A stretch of DNA of 64,000 nt from Apostichopus japonicus (GCF_037975245.1 NC_092564.1:10518484-10582483), one strand, 5' to 3'; counted from the first letter of the stretch, positions 21,823-34,430 are shown. Notes: generated from the letters alone by a model not told the origin. Numbers and translations: made by a program.

Positions 21823-23940
21823 ATGGAACGATACAACATGAACTACTCGGGCAAGAACATTCCTTTGCCATCAACTAGAGAATACTTGAAAAGACTGCTA
21901 GAGATGACAGAGAAGCTGATAAACGGATGCGATGGAGAGCATTATTTATCCTGGCCGACACTGACACCGATGCAGAAACGAGTGACACCAGCCGTGACGA
22001 GGACAACACCGCCACCACCGATGCATACGGGCTAAAATCGAGATGCGTCCCACCACAAATCCTGGAGTTGGTCTCATTCGAGTCCGATATGCTGGGAATG
22101 GTCGAGAACATTAAGTTCAAGGAAGTGACGGAGAAGTTCCTGTCCAACCTCAAGAAGGACATAGAAAACATCACATCCTCTAAAGAAATCTTCGTAGAGG
22201 CGGACAAAACCAGGAACATGTACAAGATGGACCCCGCCAAATATGGTGGGTTGCTAACTGTAAACATATCTCAGAAATACAAATATGCGGACCGCAACAC
22301 CGCCACCGAAGTAGACAATGAATACACAAGTCTAGCTGACAAACTAAAAATAGGTAACCGAATAAATAAAACTGGACCCAAAACGGCTTTCGTGACAATC
22401 AAGGACCACAAAGAAATTTTTCAAGATAACACAAAATGCAGGCTAATAAACACAAAAAAACCTGAAATGGGACGAGTGAGCAAGGCCATGCTTGACCACA
22501 TAAATGCAAACATACCACAAGCGTACTGGAATGGATTAAAAATATACAGGAAAAGAGCAGTCTCACCTTTCTGGTCTTCGATATTGTTGATTTTTACCCT
22601 GCAATAAGCAAGGATCTCATACACAAATGTCTAGCATGGGCCAAAGCATACACCAGAATCAGTGATACTGAATACAAGACTATCATGCACGCAAGGCGAT
22701 CTCTCCTTCACGATCACAAGGGCAAAAGAGAAGAGAGACACAGGTAACCAATTCCACGTCTCAATGGGTGCATTTGACAAAGCGGAAGTTTGTAAATTGG
22801 TGGGACTATTCATTTTGAACCAACTGGAGAAAAACCCCGATATCACTGGTTTGGGACTATACAGGGACGATGGGATACCAGTAATGAGGTCATGCTCAGG
22901 CAGCAAAGCAGACAGAATACGAAAAGCCCTAATCAAGACCGTTCATACATGTGGACTAAAAATCACTGTCCAAACGAACTTGAAAACAGTCAACTTCCTT
23001 GACGTCACTTTGAACATGAATACCAGCGAGTACCAGCCCTACAGAAAACCAAACAACGAACCAATCTACATAAGCCAACACTCGAACCACCCGCCCGCAA
23101 TAATAAAGAACATACCGCCAGCCATCGAAAGAACAGTTTCTGGTCTATCATCTAACCAGGACACATTCAAGAAAGCAGCACCCACCTACAATCATGCCCT
23201 CCGGTCAGCTGGATACAACTATACTATCAAATACCAAAACAAGGAAAACAAAAACACCAAACAGAACAAGAAACGCAGGTCAAGAAAAATCACATGGTAC
23301 AACCCCACATACAGCAAAAACGTAAAGACCAACTTTGCAGCGGACTTCCTAAAACTCATCGACAAGCAATTCCCACAGACCAACAAGCTACACAAAATCT
23401 TCAACTGATCAACAGTCAAAATAAAGTTACAGCTGTATGAGAAACATACAACAGATCATCAAGTCACACAACTCAAAGGTCATGAAAGAAACGAGCCAAC
23501 CCCCCCAGGAAAAGGCATGCAACTGCCGAGAAGTAGACAGTTGCTCACTTCGCGGCAACTGCTTGTTAATGACGTCATTTACAAAGCCACCGTCACGTCA
23601 GGAACCGACAACGCGTCATACATAGGCCTCGCGAGCGGAGAATTTAAGAAGAGATACAACAACCACACCAAATCATTCCAACATGACCGATATAAGAAAG
23701 AAACAGAACTCTCTGAACACATCTGGCAACTCAAGGAGAAAAAAGCTGAATATTCAATACACTGGGAAATTGTGTCACAGTCCAGACGCACAAGCGGCAG
23801 TCTGGTCTATGCAATCTTTGCAAAGAAAAGCTCCAAATTACCACCCTCAAATGCAACACGCTCAACTAGAGAAGCGAGCGCATCTCTACCTGTAGACATG
23901 GCAACAGACACAAAAGGAAACCACCCAGCCATGTCAAACC
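21823..23940 (+). pseudogene. Penelope-like polyprotein: reverse transcriptase plus GIY-YIG endonuclease
   Basis: The N-terminal part starts at MERYNMNYSGKNIPLPS (21823) and changes frame near 21920. The next frame (21927-22607) holds a KTAFVTIKDHKE block and CRLINTKKPEMGRVSK. Motif A (F-D-I-V-D-F-Y-P) lies in a third frame at ~22577-22600. A further frame (~22740-23408) holds GAFDKAEVCKLVGL, the Y-R-D-D-G catalytic motif at ~22860, and NFLDVTLNMNTSEYQPYRKP. After a stop at ~23408 come CNCREVDSCSLRGNC (zinc linker) and a GIY-YIG-like nuclease (VIYKATV, YIGLASGEFKKRYNNH, then a Glu), with a last frame change near 23815. In this class the enzyme copies its RNA at nicked DNA. This copy cannot make an intact protein. 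Confidence 0.8.
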
Positions 23941-23943
23941 CAA

Positions 23944-24050
23944 ATGGTAGTTCGTGGAATAGCAACCCATACTTTATTACGGATCAGTAGGCCTGGCAAT
24001 CACTGAACTCCGAGCAGCAATGGACTCAAAATAGTTAATGTTTATTACAA
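23944..24050 (+). repeat. Right pseudo-LTR of the Penelope-like element
   Basis: A direct copy of the left repeat without its ~30-bp insertion. It overlaps the end of the nuclease frame and runs straight into a TA-rich microsatellite. Confidence 0.75.
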
Positions 24051-24143
24051 TATATATATATCTATATCTATATATATATATATATATATATAGATAAATA
24101 TATATCTATAATATATATAGATATATATATATACAGATATATG

Positions 24144-24182
<39 letters not shown>
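24051..24182. repeat. TA/TATC microsatellite
   Basis: TA runs broken by CTATATC, GATA and GTATGTA. It follows the right pseudo-LTR. Confidence 0.9.
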
Positions 24183-24183
<1 letters not shown>

Positions 24184-25290
24184 AGTAATGCCGTATTATA
24201 TTCAGATTACTCATACACCTCGTGTATATAGGTTATGCATGACATATTTGCATATCATATATTTATAAATAGTAACTAATGTATATGTTACTATAATCAT
24301 TAAAAATATATTTTTGTCCGGCATCGCTTTCTGTATGATGTTGTAACGTTCAGCAAGCTCATAAACATATATATATTATAAATATTAGACACTGGTTTTC
24401 GTAGGTGGGAGTATACAAATGTATGAACGGGGCGGCTGTCAGCAGTGCACGAGGAAGCACATACAAATCACTTTCACCCACATAGGGCCCCGCTAGTAAC
24501 GCAGAAAATACACATGATGTTGAGGAATCTGCGTGCAAGTATTAAATCAGCATCATTTCGAGCGTGAGCAAATATGATTTTTTTTGTCTCTGGTTGAAAG
24601 GTTAGCAGAGCTTGTCACAAAACAAGTTTTGAAGGTCATCGGGAAAAATTAGTTTCAAGGTTGAGCCTGAACTTAAGAATTGTTTCAAAGTTACTTGTTA
24701 GGCTCACTTTATTGTAAGTTGGGCCCACTATTAGTATCTGTCGAATGCAAGTCCGGTCTTGAGATAGTTAATCCAGCGTAACGTTGCAGCATTAAATCGC
24801 TCCTTGTGATTATTAGAGCTGTTTGGCAATGATATAGTGTGAGTTTACAGTATTAAACTGTTTACCTATTTTAGCCATGTATATCCTACCATGTAGTCAC
24901 ACAGTGTCTGTATAATATGTCTTCTTTCTCTGTCATTAGGCATTCTTTCTGCTGTTAGTCTTCCCTCAAGCACTACTAGCAGCCTTGGAATTTTGAACTT
25001 CTTTGGCCATTAATTCCTATTTTGATAGAAAACAAACAAAATACACTGTTGATTGTTCATAGTTTCAACTTATCAAATATAGTTTCTGTGATTCAACTAA
25101 TGGCATTCTATGCTGACCAAATGATGGTAAAATAAAAGTACTAACAAGTTATTAAATTGTTTGTTAACAGGTGTTGGACTTCTGAAAATGTTTATGATTC
25201 TTATGCGGTCAAATAAAATGTCCTACACATAGACACACAATATTGCTCAACCAATTGCTGAATACTAGTCGGCATGAATAAAGGGTCTGT
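24183..25290. other. Unassigned sequence
   Basis: AT-rich sequence with no exon, RNA gene or assignable repeat. A short TA run lies at ~24367-24380. Confidence 0.4.
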
Positions 25291-25744
25291 GGTAGTATAC
25301 ACCTATTAAATGCCCCAATATACACTAAATCAAAAAGTAATGTGATCCCTTAATCTATTTAGCTCTCACAAGCTTAATGCAACCAATAACTGGATAGCTG
25401 ACAAGTTGGCCATTCATAGCACCCTCAATTTTCTATATCATAACCATGCAGGTTGCTTGTTTACTATGAGAGACTGAAGTTTTCCTCACTTGTAAGCAAA
25501 CCTCTTTACTCAGCAGAAATCAATTTTTGTATGCTGTTCCAGGGAGGCCTAAATTGGTCTAAACTTACCTCAACTGACCAAATTTTTGTATCACTTGTAC
25601 TCTCTTTCATGCTCCTTAACATCTCTGCCAAGAAAACACCAGACCCTAATTGATAACATATCAAGAAAGTTGTTCTCCTGTTGCTTTTTCTGAATGAGAA
25701 CACTTGTGGTGGATTGATGTAAATGCTAATAGGATTATGCCATC
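25291..25744. mobile_element. TTAA-target MITE, copy 1 (full length)
   Basis: Begins GGTAGTATACACCTATTAAA and ends CTAATAGGATTATGCCATC, an inverted pair, with TTAA directly after it (25745-25748). About 454 bp, non-coding. It shares CACTTGTAA, AAACCTCTTTACTCAG, CAGGGAGGCCTAAA and CTCCTGTTGCTTTTT words with the other copies. Downstream flank resembles the flanks of copies 2 and 3. Confidence 0.7.
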
Positions 25745-25748
25745 TTAA

Positions 25749-26460
25749 CTAACAATTGAAATTTTTTAGACTCCACATTAAACCTCTTTTAATGATTGTT
25801 TGAGAAGTTGTGACTTACACCCAGGGACGTGGCTAGAGGGGGGGGGGGGGTGTCTCACCCCCGAACTTGATAAAACTGACGATAGTTGGAAAATTGGAGT
25901 GCGACAGTTGGAATTTCCGACTGTCGCACTACAGTTTATCTAGGCCTATTCATATATTCCTGTGATTGTGAATGACCTAAAAATTGAAAAATTTCGGTCA
26001 AAATTGGCCTTTAATCAGTCATATTTACCACGTTTGTCTTGCCACTTTCATAAATTGTATCTCGCGATTCTTATACTCCACCACACAAAACTTGGTATGA
26101 TTTTGAATACTCCACAAAAATGCCTAATAGAACTACCGTCATAGGCGTAGGGGCCCAATATGATTTGGGGGGGCTGATTTGGGAAATATATAGCCAAAAT
26201 TGTTCATGTTTCACGTGTTACACATGTCAATGTGCATATCATATAGTCATGCACCGGTTTTTACATCGCATGCCAATAACATGCAATCATATGCTGTGTT
26301 ATTACCCTTCCATATTGGTTAGAATTATTGGGGAAGTCAATACAATATTTATGGTAATAATAATATCAGTTTAACCATTGAAAAACATATTGCAAATTAT
26401 CTTTCTTTCAGTAGGTAAAAAACATTTGGTTGGGGAGGCTAATAACTTTGTGAAGTGAGC
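25749..26460. other. Flank with G-rich MITE-like ends
   Basis: The first ~65 bp match the region downstream of other MITE copies. The match is cut at ~25812 by CAGGGACGTGGCTAGAGG plus a G homopolymer. Another such word (GCGTAGGGGCCC followed by GGGGGGG) lies at ~26146, and GTGAGCGCCAGTGG at ~26456. These look like ends of G-rich nonautonomous elements, but no complete pair was defined. Confidence 0.4.
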
Positions 26461-26559
26461 GCCAGTGGAGACAAATGTATCGAAAAAAAGTTCAGAACAA
26501 AAGTGCAGTCAGTCGCGAAAGACGCCACTGAATAGGTCACTAGGAAATTGTTATATTTT

Positions 26560-27635
26560 AATGGGTAAAAGGAAAGATATGTTTGGTAGGCGTGCAACAA
26601 CATTGAAGCCAGGTAACAGGTTCGGTTTTACAGCTCGTACAGCTGATGCCAACCGCACTGGTGACATGCCTACCCCTTCTGATGTGGCACCTATTCCTCT
26701 TGCAAACTTAGATATGAAGAATTTTGTGGGACTTGGCTCAAAGGTTGTGTTTGGATGCATTCTCTGAAGATACAAAGGTACTGTAAGCTCTTGCCCATCT
26801 ACAAAGGTTTAAACCAAGAAGCAAACCTGGCAAGAATCCCACAGAACTAAACATTGCACAGCTTGCATCAGATGTAGATCAGTTCAAGTGCAGCTCATAG
26901 ATTGCTCAGCAGCATCTCTCTTCCCAGTCCCGCTGTCAGAACACTACAAAAGTCAGCCAACCAGTTTGGACCTGCAATAGAAGAAATGAATGAAAATGAT
27001 ATGTCAGAAAAGGGGTGTATAAAGAAGACACTGCAACTGCATGGCCTCTCAAAAGACTCTCCAATTTTTGCAGAATATGATCGTCAATATCATACCTGTC
27101 TGTGTAATGCAAAAAGTAAGACTCCATTTGTTCGTGCAAGCCAATACAGAGATGTAATTGTTGAGAATGTCACCATGGATAAATTTAATTTTGATTACAA
27201 TCACAGTAACAACTGTAACTTAATTGGTGAAATGAATAGAAGAAGGGGTTACAAGTTGCAATTTCCAGGCAATGAGGGCTGTTCAGTAAAGATGCCAATG
27301 TCAAAGATGAACAGAATGGTGGAAAGATTTGTGCATCCATATTACTTACTGGTAAGAACCCACTAAAGGAGAAGTGCCTAACAACTGATGCTGATGGCAA
27401 GGCATGTAAAGGGTTCACTGGTACAATGGCTGCAGCTACTCATTTTGAAACAGAGAACCATATGCTGTTAGACCAAGTTCACCTACTCAAGTCACTCCGC
27501 AGGGCACTGGCTAAAGCAGTACTCTCCTCTGATATGGGTCAATCCATGCCAAATCAACAGTGGCCTCCACGTCGACCCTCTCAGAATCGCCTGAAATTGA
27601 TATGGTGTCTTGCCATATGTCTCAAAGGATGAAAT
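26560..27635 (+). pseudogene. Mutator-like transposase relic (PF20700-type), N-terminal and central part
   Basis: Starts MGKRKDMFGRRATTLKPGNR at 26560. A later frame (26902-27366) carries LQKSANQFGPAIEEMNENDM, a DRQYHTCLCNAKSKTPFVRA block, then YRDVIVENVTM. After a frame change, LTTDADGKACKGFTGTMAAA occurs near 27380. The order (basic start, SANQ..., KTPF.PA/R..., VENVT..., TTD.DGKA..G) is that of large multicopy invertebrate proteins annotated with a Mutator-like transposase domain. Frameshifts and stops break it at least three times. Related fragments lie at 39447-39710 (start), 34437-34580 (centre) and 33150-33560 (C-terminus). The family call is from memory of its pattern and needs a search. 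Confidence 0.5.
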
Positions 27636-27639
27636 TGGG

Positions 27640-30600
27640 CAAAAAAAAAATTTTAAAAATTTTCGTTGCTAGGATACGGCCCCGCCTAGCAACCAAATCC
27701 AGATTGCATTTTAAGAGCACTTAATTTGTGTCAAGTTTGGAGGCATTTTTTGCATAAATGTAAAGTATTTTATGTCTGATATTGCAGATATTGTGGAAGA
27801 CATGTGGCCAGTCTTCGAATTTAGCTAATTTTGAGGAAAATTTACGGTCTCAATTTTTCGTAACAGGTAATTAAAATGGCAGAAAATGAGATAGGGGTCT
27901 TTTCTGGCCCTACTTTGAGTGTGCTCTATATTCACAAGCAGAGGCATGTTTGAGTTTTAATTTCCATAGGATCCTTGTCCAGTGGTAGTTGTACCGGAAA
28001 AGTGCAAAAAAAAAGTCAAGCGGGTCGTACGTTTTACGAACAGCGCCCTCAAACTTAAGAAATCTCACTTCTGGCCCTAATTGGGGGTCCATTTTGGGCC
28101 TGTGGGTATTTTTTTTTTTTTTTTAAATAGCATTTTTCAGGAGCGTATTGACCCTATTTTTAAAAACTCAAGTCAAAAAGTTGTGTATTTTGTGTTATCT
28201 AGTCAAATTTACGACTCGAAAATTGCGAAAATCACTTCGTTCATATGTATGAAAATGCTTGCACAAGCCGATTTGAGTAATTCAAATGACAACAACTTCT
28301 TAGCATTAGCATACAGGTGCTTAACAATTAGGAGGGTGGTCCACTAGCATAAGGACTACACATAAACTGCATTTTCAGGGTCATATGCCCAACGATGCCT
28401 GTGAACAGCACCCTCAAACATCACATTTTACCAATATTTTGGGCTATTTTGGGCATTTCAAGGTCAAATTTGGTCACAATTAAAAGTTTTTTTTTCGGTT
28501 TTTAATACAAAATTAGTAAGATATGTATAGTTATGATGCACAGAATGAGCTAAAACATCTTTTATATTAGTTATTAATGCTCTGATGAGCAGCTTAAAGT
28601 GGCGTATATGAGAGTTACATCAGCTCTACAGAAACATGCTTGCGAGGGCAAACAGTGGTAAAATTGTATCTTCATTCAAGGAGATGTTAAACAACATTAG
28701 AAACTATTGAAATGTATTTATTCAAAGTGTTCTGTCTAATACTCTTTGACTCCCTCTCACCCCCACCCCCCCCCCCCAGCACCCTCCCCATAGTGCACTA
28801 TGCAGATTTGTATACACACAGTATGTGACTGACTTTTACTGCATAGAGACTGCATAAACATGCATTCAAGGTATACTGAATTATTTGGTATGGTAATCTT
28901 CTGCTTCAAATTGTCTGTATGCATGTAACCCACCCCTCCCACCCACATCCTCTACCCAACCCTATATCAGAATAGAAAATGAATGTGAACCAGTGCATAC
29001 AGTGTGCACTATATATGTGTGTACATGTTCTGTACAGTGTTATTTTACACCAAGTACTATTTAAATACACACTGTCCACAATCATCAATCGATAAAAAAA
29101 GTTGAAAATCGATAAAAAACAAATAATTTCATTAAGATTTAGACTACTGCGGGCACGGTTGTCAACGTAGTTTCAACGAAACTTCCACGAAAGTTATCGG
29201 GATCAACAACGGCAAAGGCAATTCTAGACATATCAAGGTTGTGACCTACGTTGAATCCTTAGTGTAACTACAGCCGTTTTCAGACTATACCAGAAGTGGC
29301 CGAGGAATATTACAAACGTTGCAAAAGTTTGATTGTATATAAGACAGAGTAAGTTCTGTACTAGGTGTTTGAAAAATTATTTGGCTAGGATAATAAAAAC
29401 TGGTCTTGGTCGATCGTAACAAGTACTTAAGTTATAGGCTAGTATTAAACTAAGATAAGTTTAAGTAACTCACCAATGAACGCAGCTTCAGAAAAACAAG
29501 AAATAAAAAAAAAATTTACACAATGAAACAGTCGTAGCTGGATATCAAAGAGAATTTTTTTTCCAATAAATTCCTGTGTTACTTGACGTACTACAGTACC
29601 GTTTACCGCACTCACTTTCAAACCAAAAAATCTCCCCCCGGCTTCAATGCACACAAAATAAAAAACATCCTGTTACTTTCCCCCTAACCCAGCTACTGTA
29701 AGTTGCCCGCGAATGCAGATGGACTGCCCTGGTAATTAAGGTCGCAGCCTGGGTCTGGGCCACCTACAGTATGCTGCTTACATGTGCATTCCCTACCCTG
29801 GATATCCCCAGCGACCAAACATTTTTGAGAGGCCTAGTCCAATCATAAACCTGGCTTTGTCAAATTCACGCCTACCATCTGTTAATTAGCATAGTATTTA
29901 TCTTCGTGGGGGGTTTAGCATTGCAGAACCTTAAGCTGGCTTACTCTAGAAGCAAACATTATTTTGCCCCTACTGTTCATAATGGAATGGATGTTACCTG
30001 TAACTAAGTTAATTGAAAACCAAATATTCATTCATATATATATATATATAAGTAGAACAATCCAGCAGGGATAGCAAGTTTATCTTGAATAAACCAATCA
30101 GAAGTTGTGCTTTTAATAGAACTTGAAAACACCTGGCCAGCAAAAGAGTTGCAAACAATTGTTTCCATGACTACTAAGAAAATAAAGCAGTGGCTTGGGC
30201 CCAAGTTGGGGAGAAACCTGTGGAAAATGAATATATTTTCATTGCTTATTTGAGTATTGTATATTGGGAAGAGCTGATCGAACATTACTGGGGAGGGCTT
30301 TCAACTGGCCTGACGGCATGTAAATTTAATTTAATGAGAAGGGGGTTTTTATGGGTCTCCCGGTATGCGTCACATGAGAAGTAAATGTTTTGTTTTTCGA
30401 TTTTATCATCATTTTTCAAGTGGAACAGCTCATAAAATCATATCAATCAAATATCCTTCCTAAGTTTTACTAATCAGGAATGTTTGACAAGGCATGCAAT
30501 GCATCGTTCGAAAATGTAATTTTAAACTAGAATTGAAAATGAACGACATAAAACAATATCTGTGAAGCGTGTGGAGCACAACTTTGAATATTCGTTGTGA

Positions 30601-30855
30601 AAGAAAACATAATGAACAATGTTTACTGCGTAAATAAATGTTGCGGAACTGGTATAGAGAAATTACGTACTGCAGCTTACATCAGAGAAGCTCATAAATG
30701 ACACAGGTGGATAGAGCGCATCAAAATTCGGTTTAGGAAATCCCTACACAGCTGACAAAAGTCGATATCTCCTTCCGTTTTCGAGTTATAGGCGATTTTG
30801 TGTTTTTGCGATATGGTTTTCAGTATATTTTCATTCAATAAAGTCGTTTTTTTTT
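27640..30855. other. Long unassigned AT-rich stretch
   Basis: No protein domain, tRNA or clear element recognised. It contains a T homopolymer near 28110-28124, C homopolymers near 28765-28778, and a short TA run at 30034-30050. GAACAGCGCCCTCAAAC at ~28037 and GAACAGCACCCTCAAAC at ~28403 mark a ~365-bp spaced pair of similar words. ATCGATAAAAAA words occur at 29090-29120 and, related, at 33100. Confidence 0.4.
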
Positions 30856-30863
30856 GTGTGTTA

Positions 30864-32352
30864 TAAGAGTGTGACCTAACAGATATTTCACTAACCATTT
30901 AACCGTATAACCTGCCGGTAGGTTAAACTTTTAAACGCTGTTTCCCGATTGCGGCTTTTTCGACGTAATGTCACTCAACTTTTAATGAAAATAGGACATT
31001 ATGAGTACAATAATTAAGGGTTTTTTTTTTCTCAAAAAAGTAGCAATTCAGGCAACAAGACAACGATCAATGTATGTTAATTACTAATTAGGCCCAATAA
31101 TAATGCGAACATTACGTGTAATAATTGATGAAAAGAATAACACACCTGATCAGTATATCGTGGTCTTCAGAAGTTCAGATCACTGAATTTATATAACTCG
31201 GCCTTCGGTAACATCGTAACTTTTGAAGAAAAAAAACAATATATTTGTCTATCTATCACAAGATTTTAAACAAAAACTCGCCTAACTTAGCAAACTTACC
31301 CACCTTTCCTGCTTACTCATTAAAAGTCATGTTTAGAAAACAAATTACGCACGCACGTGTTTTGCGATGGGTTGTAGCAGCCTCCGATTTCATTTACTTT
31401 CTCTTGTGTCACATACATGATACAGTACTTTACATTTGATACAAAAGTTTCAACAACAGCTTCCCAAAATTGATGTTGCAATAGGTTAAATTTTAACCGC
31501 GCAGCGCAGTACCATTCATAATTTGCATATTACACCAAAATTTACACTCGGCGTCCCGATGGCAGAAGAATGTAACATCATGTTCAATATGTTGTGTCGT
31601 TCCCATGGTGCCATGAACTTGGGCAAGTTCAAATGTCAATGACCTACTTATGTTCTATGACCAATGTCAGTGGGAATTATGTGTGTAAAAACTCAAATTT
31701 TTTCCATGTGTTATATATATATAGAAGTTTTACGTAAGCGGAGCAAATTTTGGGGCGGCTCGTTGATTGTGAGGAAGCACTTATCTAAGCATCAATATTT
31801 GTGAAAAATATCGTAAGGTTTATCATTTTCATTCATTTTCTTTTATGTTTGCCGCAATCCGGCCCGCAATGCATGCACAGTATAATACCATGTGTGAAAA
31901 AATGGCTGTATACGTGCGGACCTGAGAGAGCCAACTGGCCGTGTTGTTAATCCGTGTTGTTAATGTTATTAAGATACTTTCTAGAACGACCATTTGCGTC
32001 TTTTGGCATCAACATATTTTCACATGGTATTTCACCATGCCATTGATCGGTGTAAAGGGGTGATATATGTCGCAAATATAAACTGAGAAAACGAATTGAC
32101 GACACTATCATGAGCTTGTGACTATAGTTATATTGAACACATTATTCATGCCTAAAACATCGTTTTTCTGCTTGTTATTGAAAGTTTGCAGTACATTACT
32201 CAGTTCTTTACATATTTTTAAATAATTTTCATGTTTAAAATGTATTTGATTTTTTTTTTTCAACTTTCCGTTTATACGGTTTGTGATTTTCAAAACGGAT
32301 AGTGCATTTGCGGCCGGTTAAACAGTTAATCGTTTAAACGGTCACACCCTTA
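30864..32352. mobile_element. hAT-type nonautonomous transposon with 8-bp target duplication
   Basis: Terminal inverted repeats TAAGAGTGTGACC (left) and, reversed, TAAGGGTGTGACC (right). The 8-bp direct repeat GTGTGTTA flanks both ends exactly (30856-30863 and 32353-32360). Eight-bp duplications and short inverted repeats of this kind are the hAT hallmark. Subterminal regions are rich in GGTTAAAC/GTTTAAAC words. The 1489-bp body encodes no transposase, so it would have to be moved by an autonomous relative. Confidence 0.8.
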
Positions 32353-32360
32353 GTGTGTTA

Positions 32361-33130
32361 TCTTGTTCGGATATGATCCGAAATGAAAGTAATAACTGTT
32401 AAGTTTTTCCACTTCTGGTATAAAATTATTCCATCAAAGTTAACCTGATTAACATGTCTCATGCCAAATCTATATTAAACAAAATATAAAAATATAAAAA
32501 GAGAAAACGCATTTTTGAAAAATGGAAACGTTCTAGCAGAATGGGCGGGGCATCTTTATTTTGCTTCAAGTAACATGTTTTCGCTCGGAAACAAAGTTTC
32601 ATACTTCAACTCTAATAAAAAACCAAATTTACATCTCTTAAGAATAACTATTTTCGCAATCTGCAAGTAAATCAAGTTTATTTATGTCCATTCATTGTTA
32701 TTTTAATGGTTAAACAGCACTCCAACTTATCTGGAAGGGTGCCTCGTGGTACATAGCTTGTACTGCAACCTCCAAGATAGCCTGGCAAAGTTAAGACTTA
32801 TGTCACTGTGTTTGGGGTTCAGTCAGAAAACGTCCCCCATCAGTTTTACTACATGTTTCTTTGAGTGTTACTACTCATGCAAGCCTGAGAATGCTTTTGT
32901 AAATATTCTTGCTTTCAAACGACTGTACCAAAGTCTAATTGATACTAATAAACGAAGTTACGCGTTTTCCGACGTTTCGCTTTACCACATATTGATCTTC
33001 TATTTCGTTTCAAAAAGAATTTCAATGCATCGTTGAAAATTCCACGTAGGAAATGACTGAGATCACCAATCGTTAAAATTTGTGGAATTTCGATAAAAAT
33101 CGGCAAATTTCGATAAAAAACGAAGAAATT
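32361..33130. other. Unassigned sequence
   Basis: No exon or RNA gene recognised. A frame open at 32746-33036 shows no domain. TTTCGATAAAAA words at 33090-33118 resemble those at 29090. Confidence 0.4.
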
Positions 33131-33149
33131 TGTTTATTTTCCTTTTAAC

Positions 33150-33560
33150 AAATTTCAACGGGAGTTCAGCGAAATCAGTACTGTAAATGAAATACCTGAG
33201 ACACCCACCGGCAGCAAACGTTTATGGTCCACTCAGTTTCAGACTTCCACTCAAAAAGCAGAGGTAGTTAATAATGCTTTCAAGTTTCCAATCCAAAACA
33301 TAGCACAAACATTTCACGCAACAGTCAGTACAGGGACCACAAACATTACAAATAAAGGGCCTGAAGAGTCCATAGCCAGGAAGATGGAAGCTGCAGGATT
33401 AGAGGTGAGCTCAAATAGTCCATGTATTCAGACTCTGAAACAGATGCAAAGGAAACAACAGTATGATAGACTATATAAGAGAGACAGAGCATACAGAAGG
33501 AGGAGAGCACAACTCAGAGACAGAGAGAGTACAAGCTACATGGTAGAACTAAAAACATAA
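33150..33560 (+). pseudogene. Transposase relic, C-terminal part
   Basis: An open frame without an ATG ends at TAA 33558-33560. It reads TQFQTSTQKAEVVNNAFKFP, TNITNKGPEESIARKMEAAG, LKQMQRKQQYDRLYKRDRAY and an Arg-rich end RRRRAQLRDRE. A conserved stretch ahead of a basic Arg/Tyr/Lys-rich coiled tail fits the C-terminus of the same Mutator-like transposase family whose start is at 26560. No stop breaks it over about 130 codons. It is followed within about 10 bp by the right half of a TTAA-target MITE, which suggests (inference) that the MITE end is this element's 3' end. Confidence 0.45.
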
Positions 33561-33568
33561 ACCAGTCC

Positions 33569-33677
33569 AGTGATAGATGACATATCAAAAAAGATGTCTC
33601 CTGTTGCTTTTTGGCACTTTTTCTGAAGAAGCACACTTGGTGCGGATTGATATAGAAGCTAATAGGAGTATGCCAGC
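33569..33677. mobile_element. TTAA-target MITE right half, copy 2
   Basis: Matches the last ~110 bp of the family: AAAAAAGATGTCTCCTGTTG, then GCTAATAGGAGTATGCCAGC, then TTAA at 33678-33681. The left part is absent; transposase C-terminus sequence sits in its place. Confidence 0.65.
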
Positions 33678-33681
33678 TTAA

Positions 33682-34430
33682 GTAACAGTTGACATTTCTA
33701 AAATCCACTTTAAACCTCTTTTTATGATAGTTTCAGAAGTAATGACCTATATAGTTTTTTATCCCTGTCTATTGTGTGAATCTTCATATGGTGTCTCACA
33801 CATGTTGTACAGTCTATATGAATAATACAGTACTGAACTGTAAACAAGTGAGTTCCCAATGGTTGACATATTCCCTAGTGTGATTAGAAGTCATTCCATC
33901 AGCATGGCTGGCATCTACTGCATGTCTAAATTGTGCTTGGGTCCACAGAATGTGTTTTAAGCACAGTCCCTCAGTTGGTGCTACTTACCCCCTCTGGTGG
34001 AAACTTGACGCAAGTTGGCCTTCTTCCCTGTGAAAATGTGATCACTCCCTGTATCGAGTAAACTCTGGCCCTAAAATGAAAGAGAAAAGTTACTTGTTAC
34101 TTTGGCATTGCTTTTCAAAGGTACTGTATTTTGTCAGATTTTGTTGCAAAAACTACTCAGGGGAGCTATGTACTAGCTGTGACCAGATCTAGAATGAGGG
34201 CGCTGTTCAAGCAACATTCCTAAATCGTTGTAGTAGATCATATTGACTAGTTTCTCAGGCAGTGTAAGTCTTGTCTTGTATCATTCTATGTGCAGCTATT
34301 CAACTGCTTAGACTTCCAATAAATGCTTATAACCATTTAAGCATTTGTATACAAACAAAGTAGTGAATAGGTCACTGGAATTTTGTTGAAATTTGAGGAT
34401 AAAAAACTGATTATTATTATGAAGAATGGG
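33682..34430 (+). repeat. Transposon upstream region, repeated at 38723-39446
   Basis: Nearly collinear with 38723-39446: CATATGGTGTCTCACACATG, CTACTTACCCCCTCTGGTGG, GTGACCAGATCTAGAATGAG, TAGTGAATAGGTCACTGG and GAAGAATGGGTA. In the other copy the ATG in that last word opens the transposase start (MGRRKGMF...). This block therefore looks like the element's 5' region. Confidence 0.7.

Larger units (their letters stand above)
21541..24050 (+). mobile_element. Penelope-like retroelement with flanking direct repeats
   Basis: It encodes, in order, an N-terminal region, a reverse transcriptase with a Y-R-D-D motif, a CxC zinc-binding linker and a GIY-YIG endonuclease, the layout of endonuclease-bearing Penelope-like elements. 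Direct repeats at 21541-21670 and 23944-24050 begin ATGGTAGTTCGTGGAATAGC and end in ATTACAATATATAT; these fit the pseudo-LTRs of this class. Both sides run into TA microsatellites, a plausible preferred target. The ORF carries several frameshifts, so this copy is inactive. Confidence 0.8.

Noticed and set aside
21541-24050. Hammerhead ribozyme in the Penelope-like direct repeats
   Set aside because: Such ribozymes are known in this class, but no CTGATGA core with a matching GAAA segment was found in either repeat.
28575-28615. CTGATGAG word suggesting a hammerhead ribozyme
   Set aside because: No GAAAC partner at the needed distance and no flanking helices.
32746-33036. 96-codon plus-strand frame as a gene
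   Set aside because: No domain, no splice context, and flanked by transposon relics.
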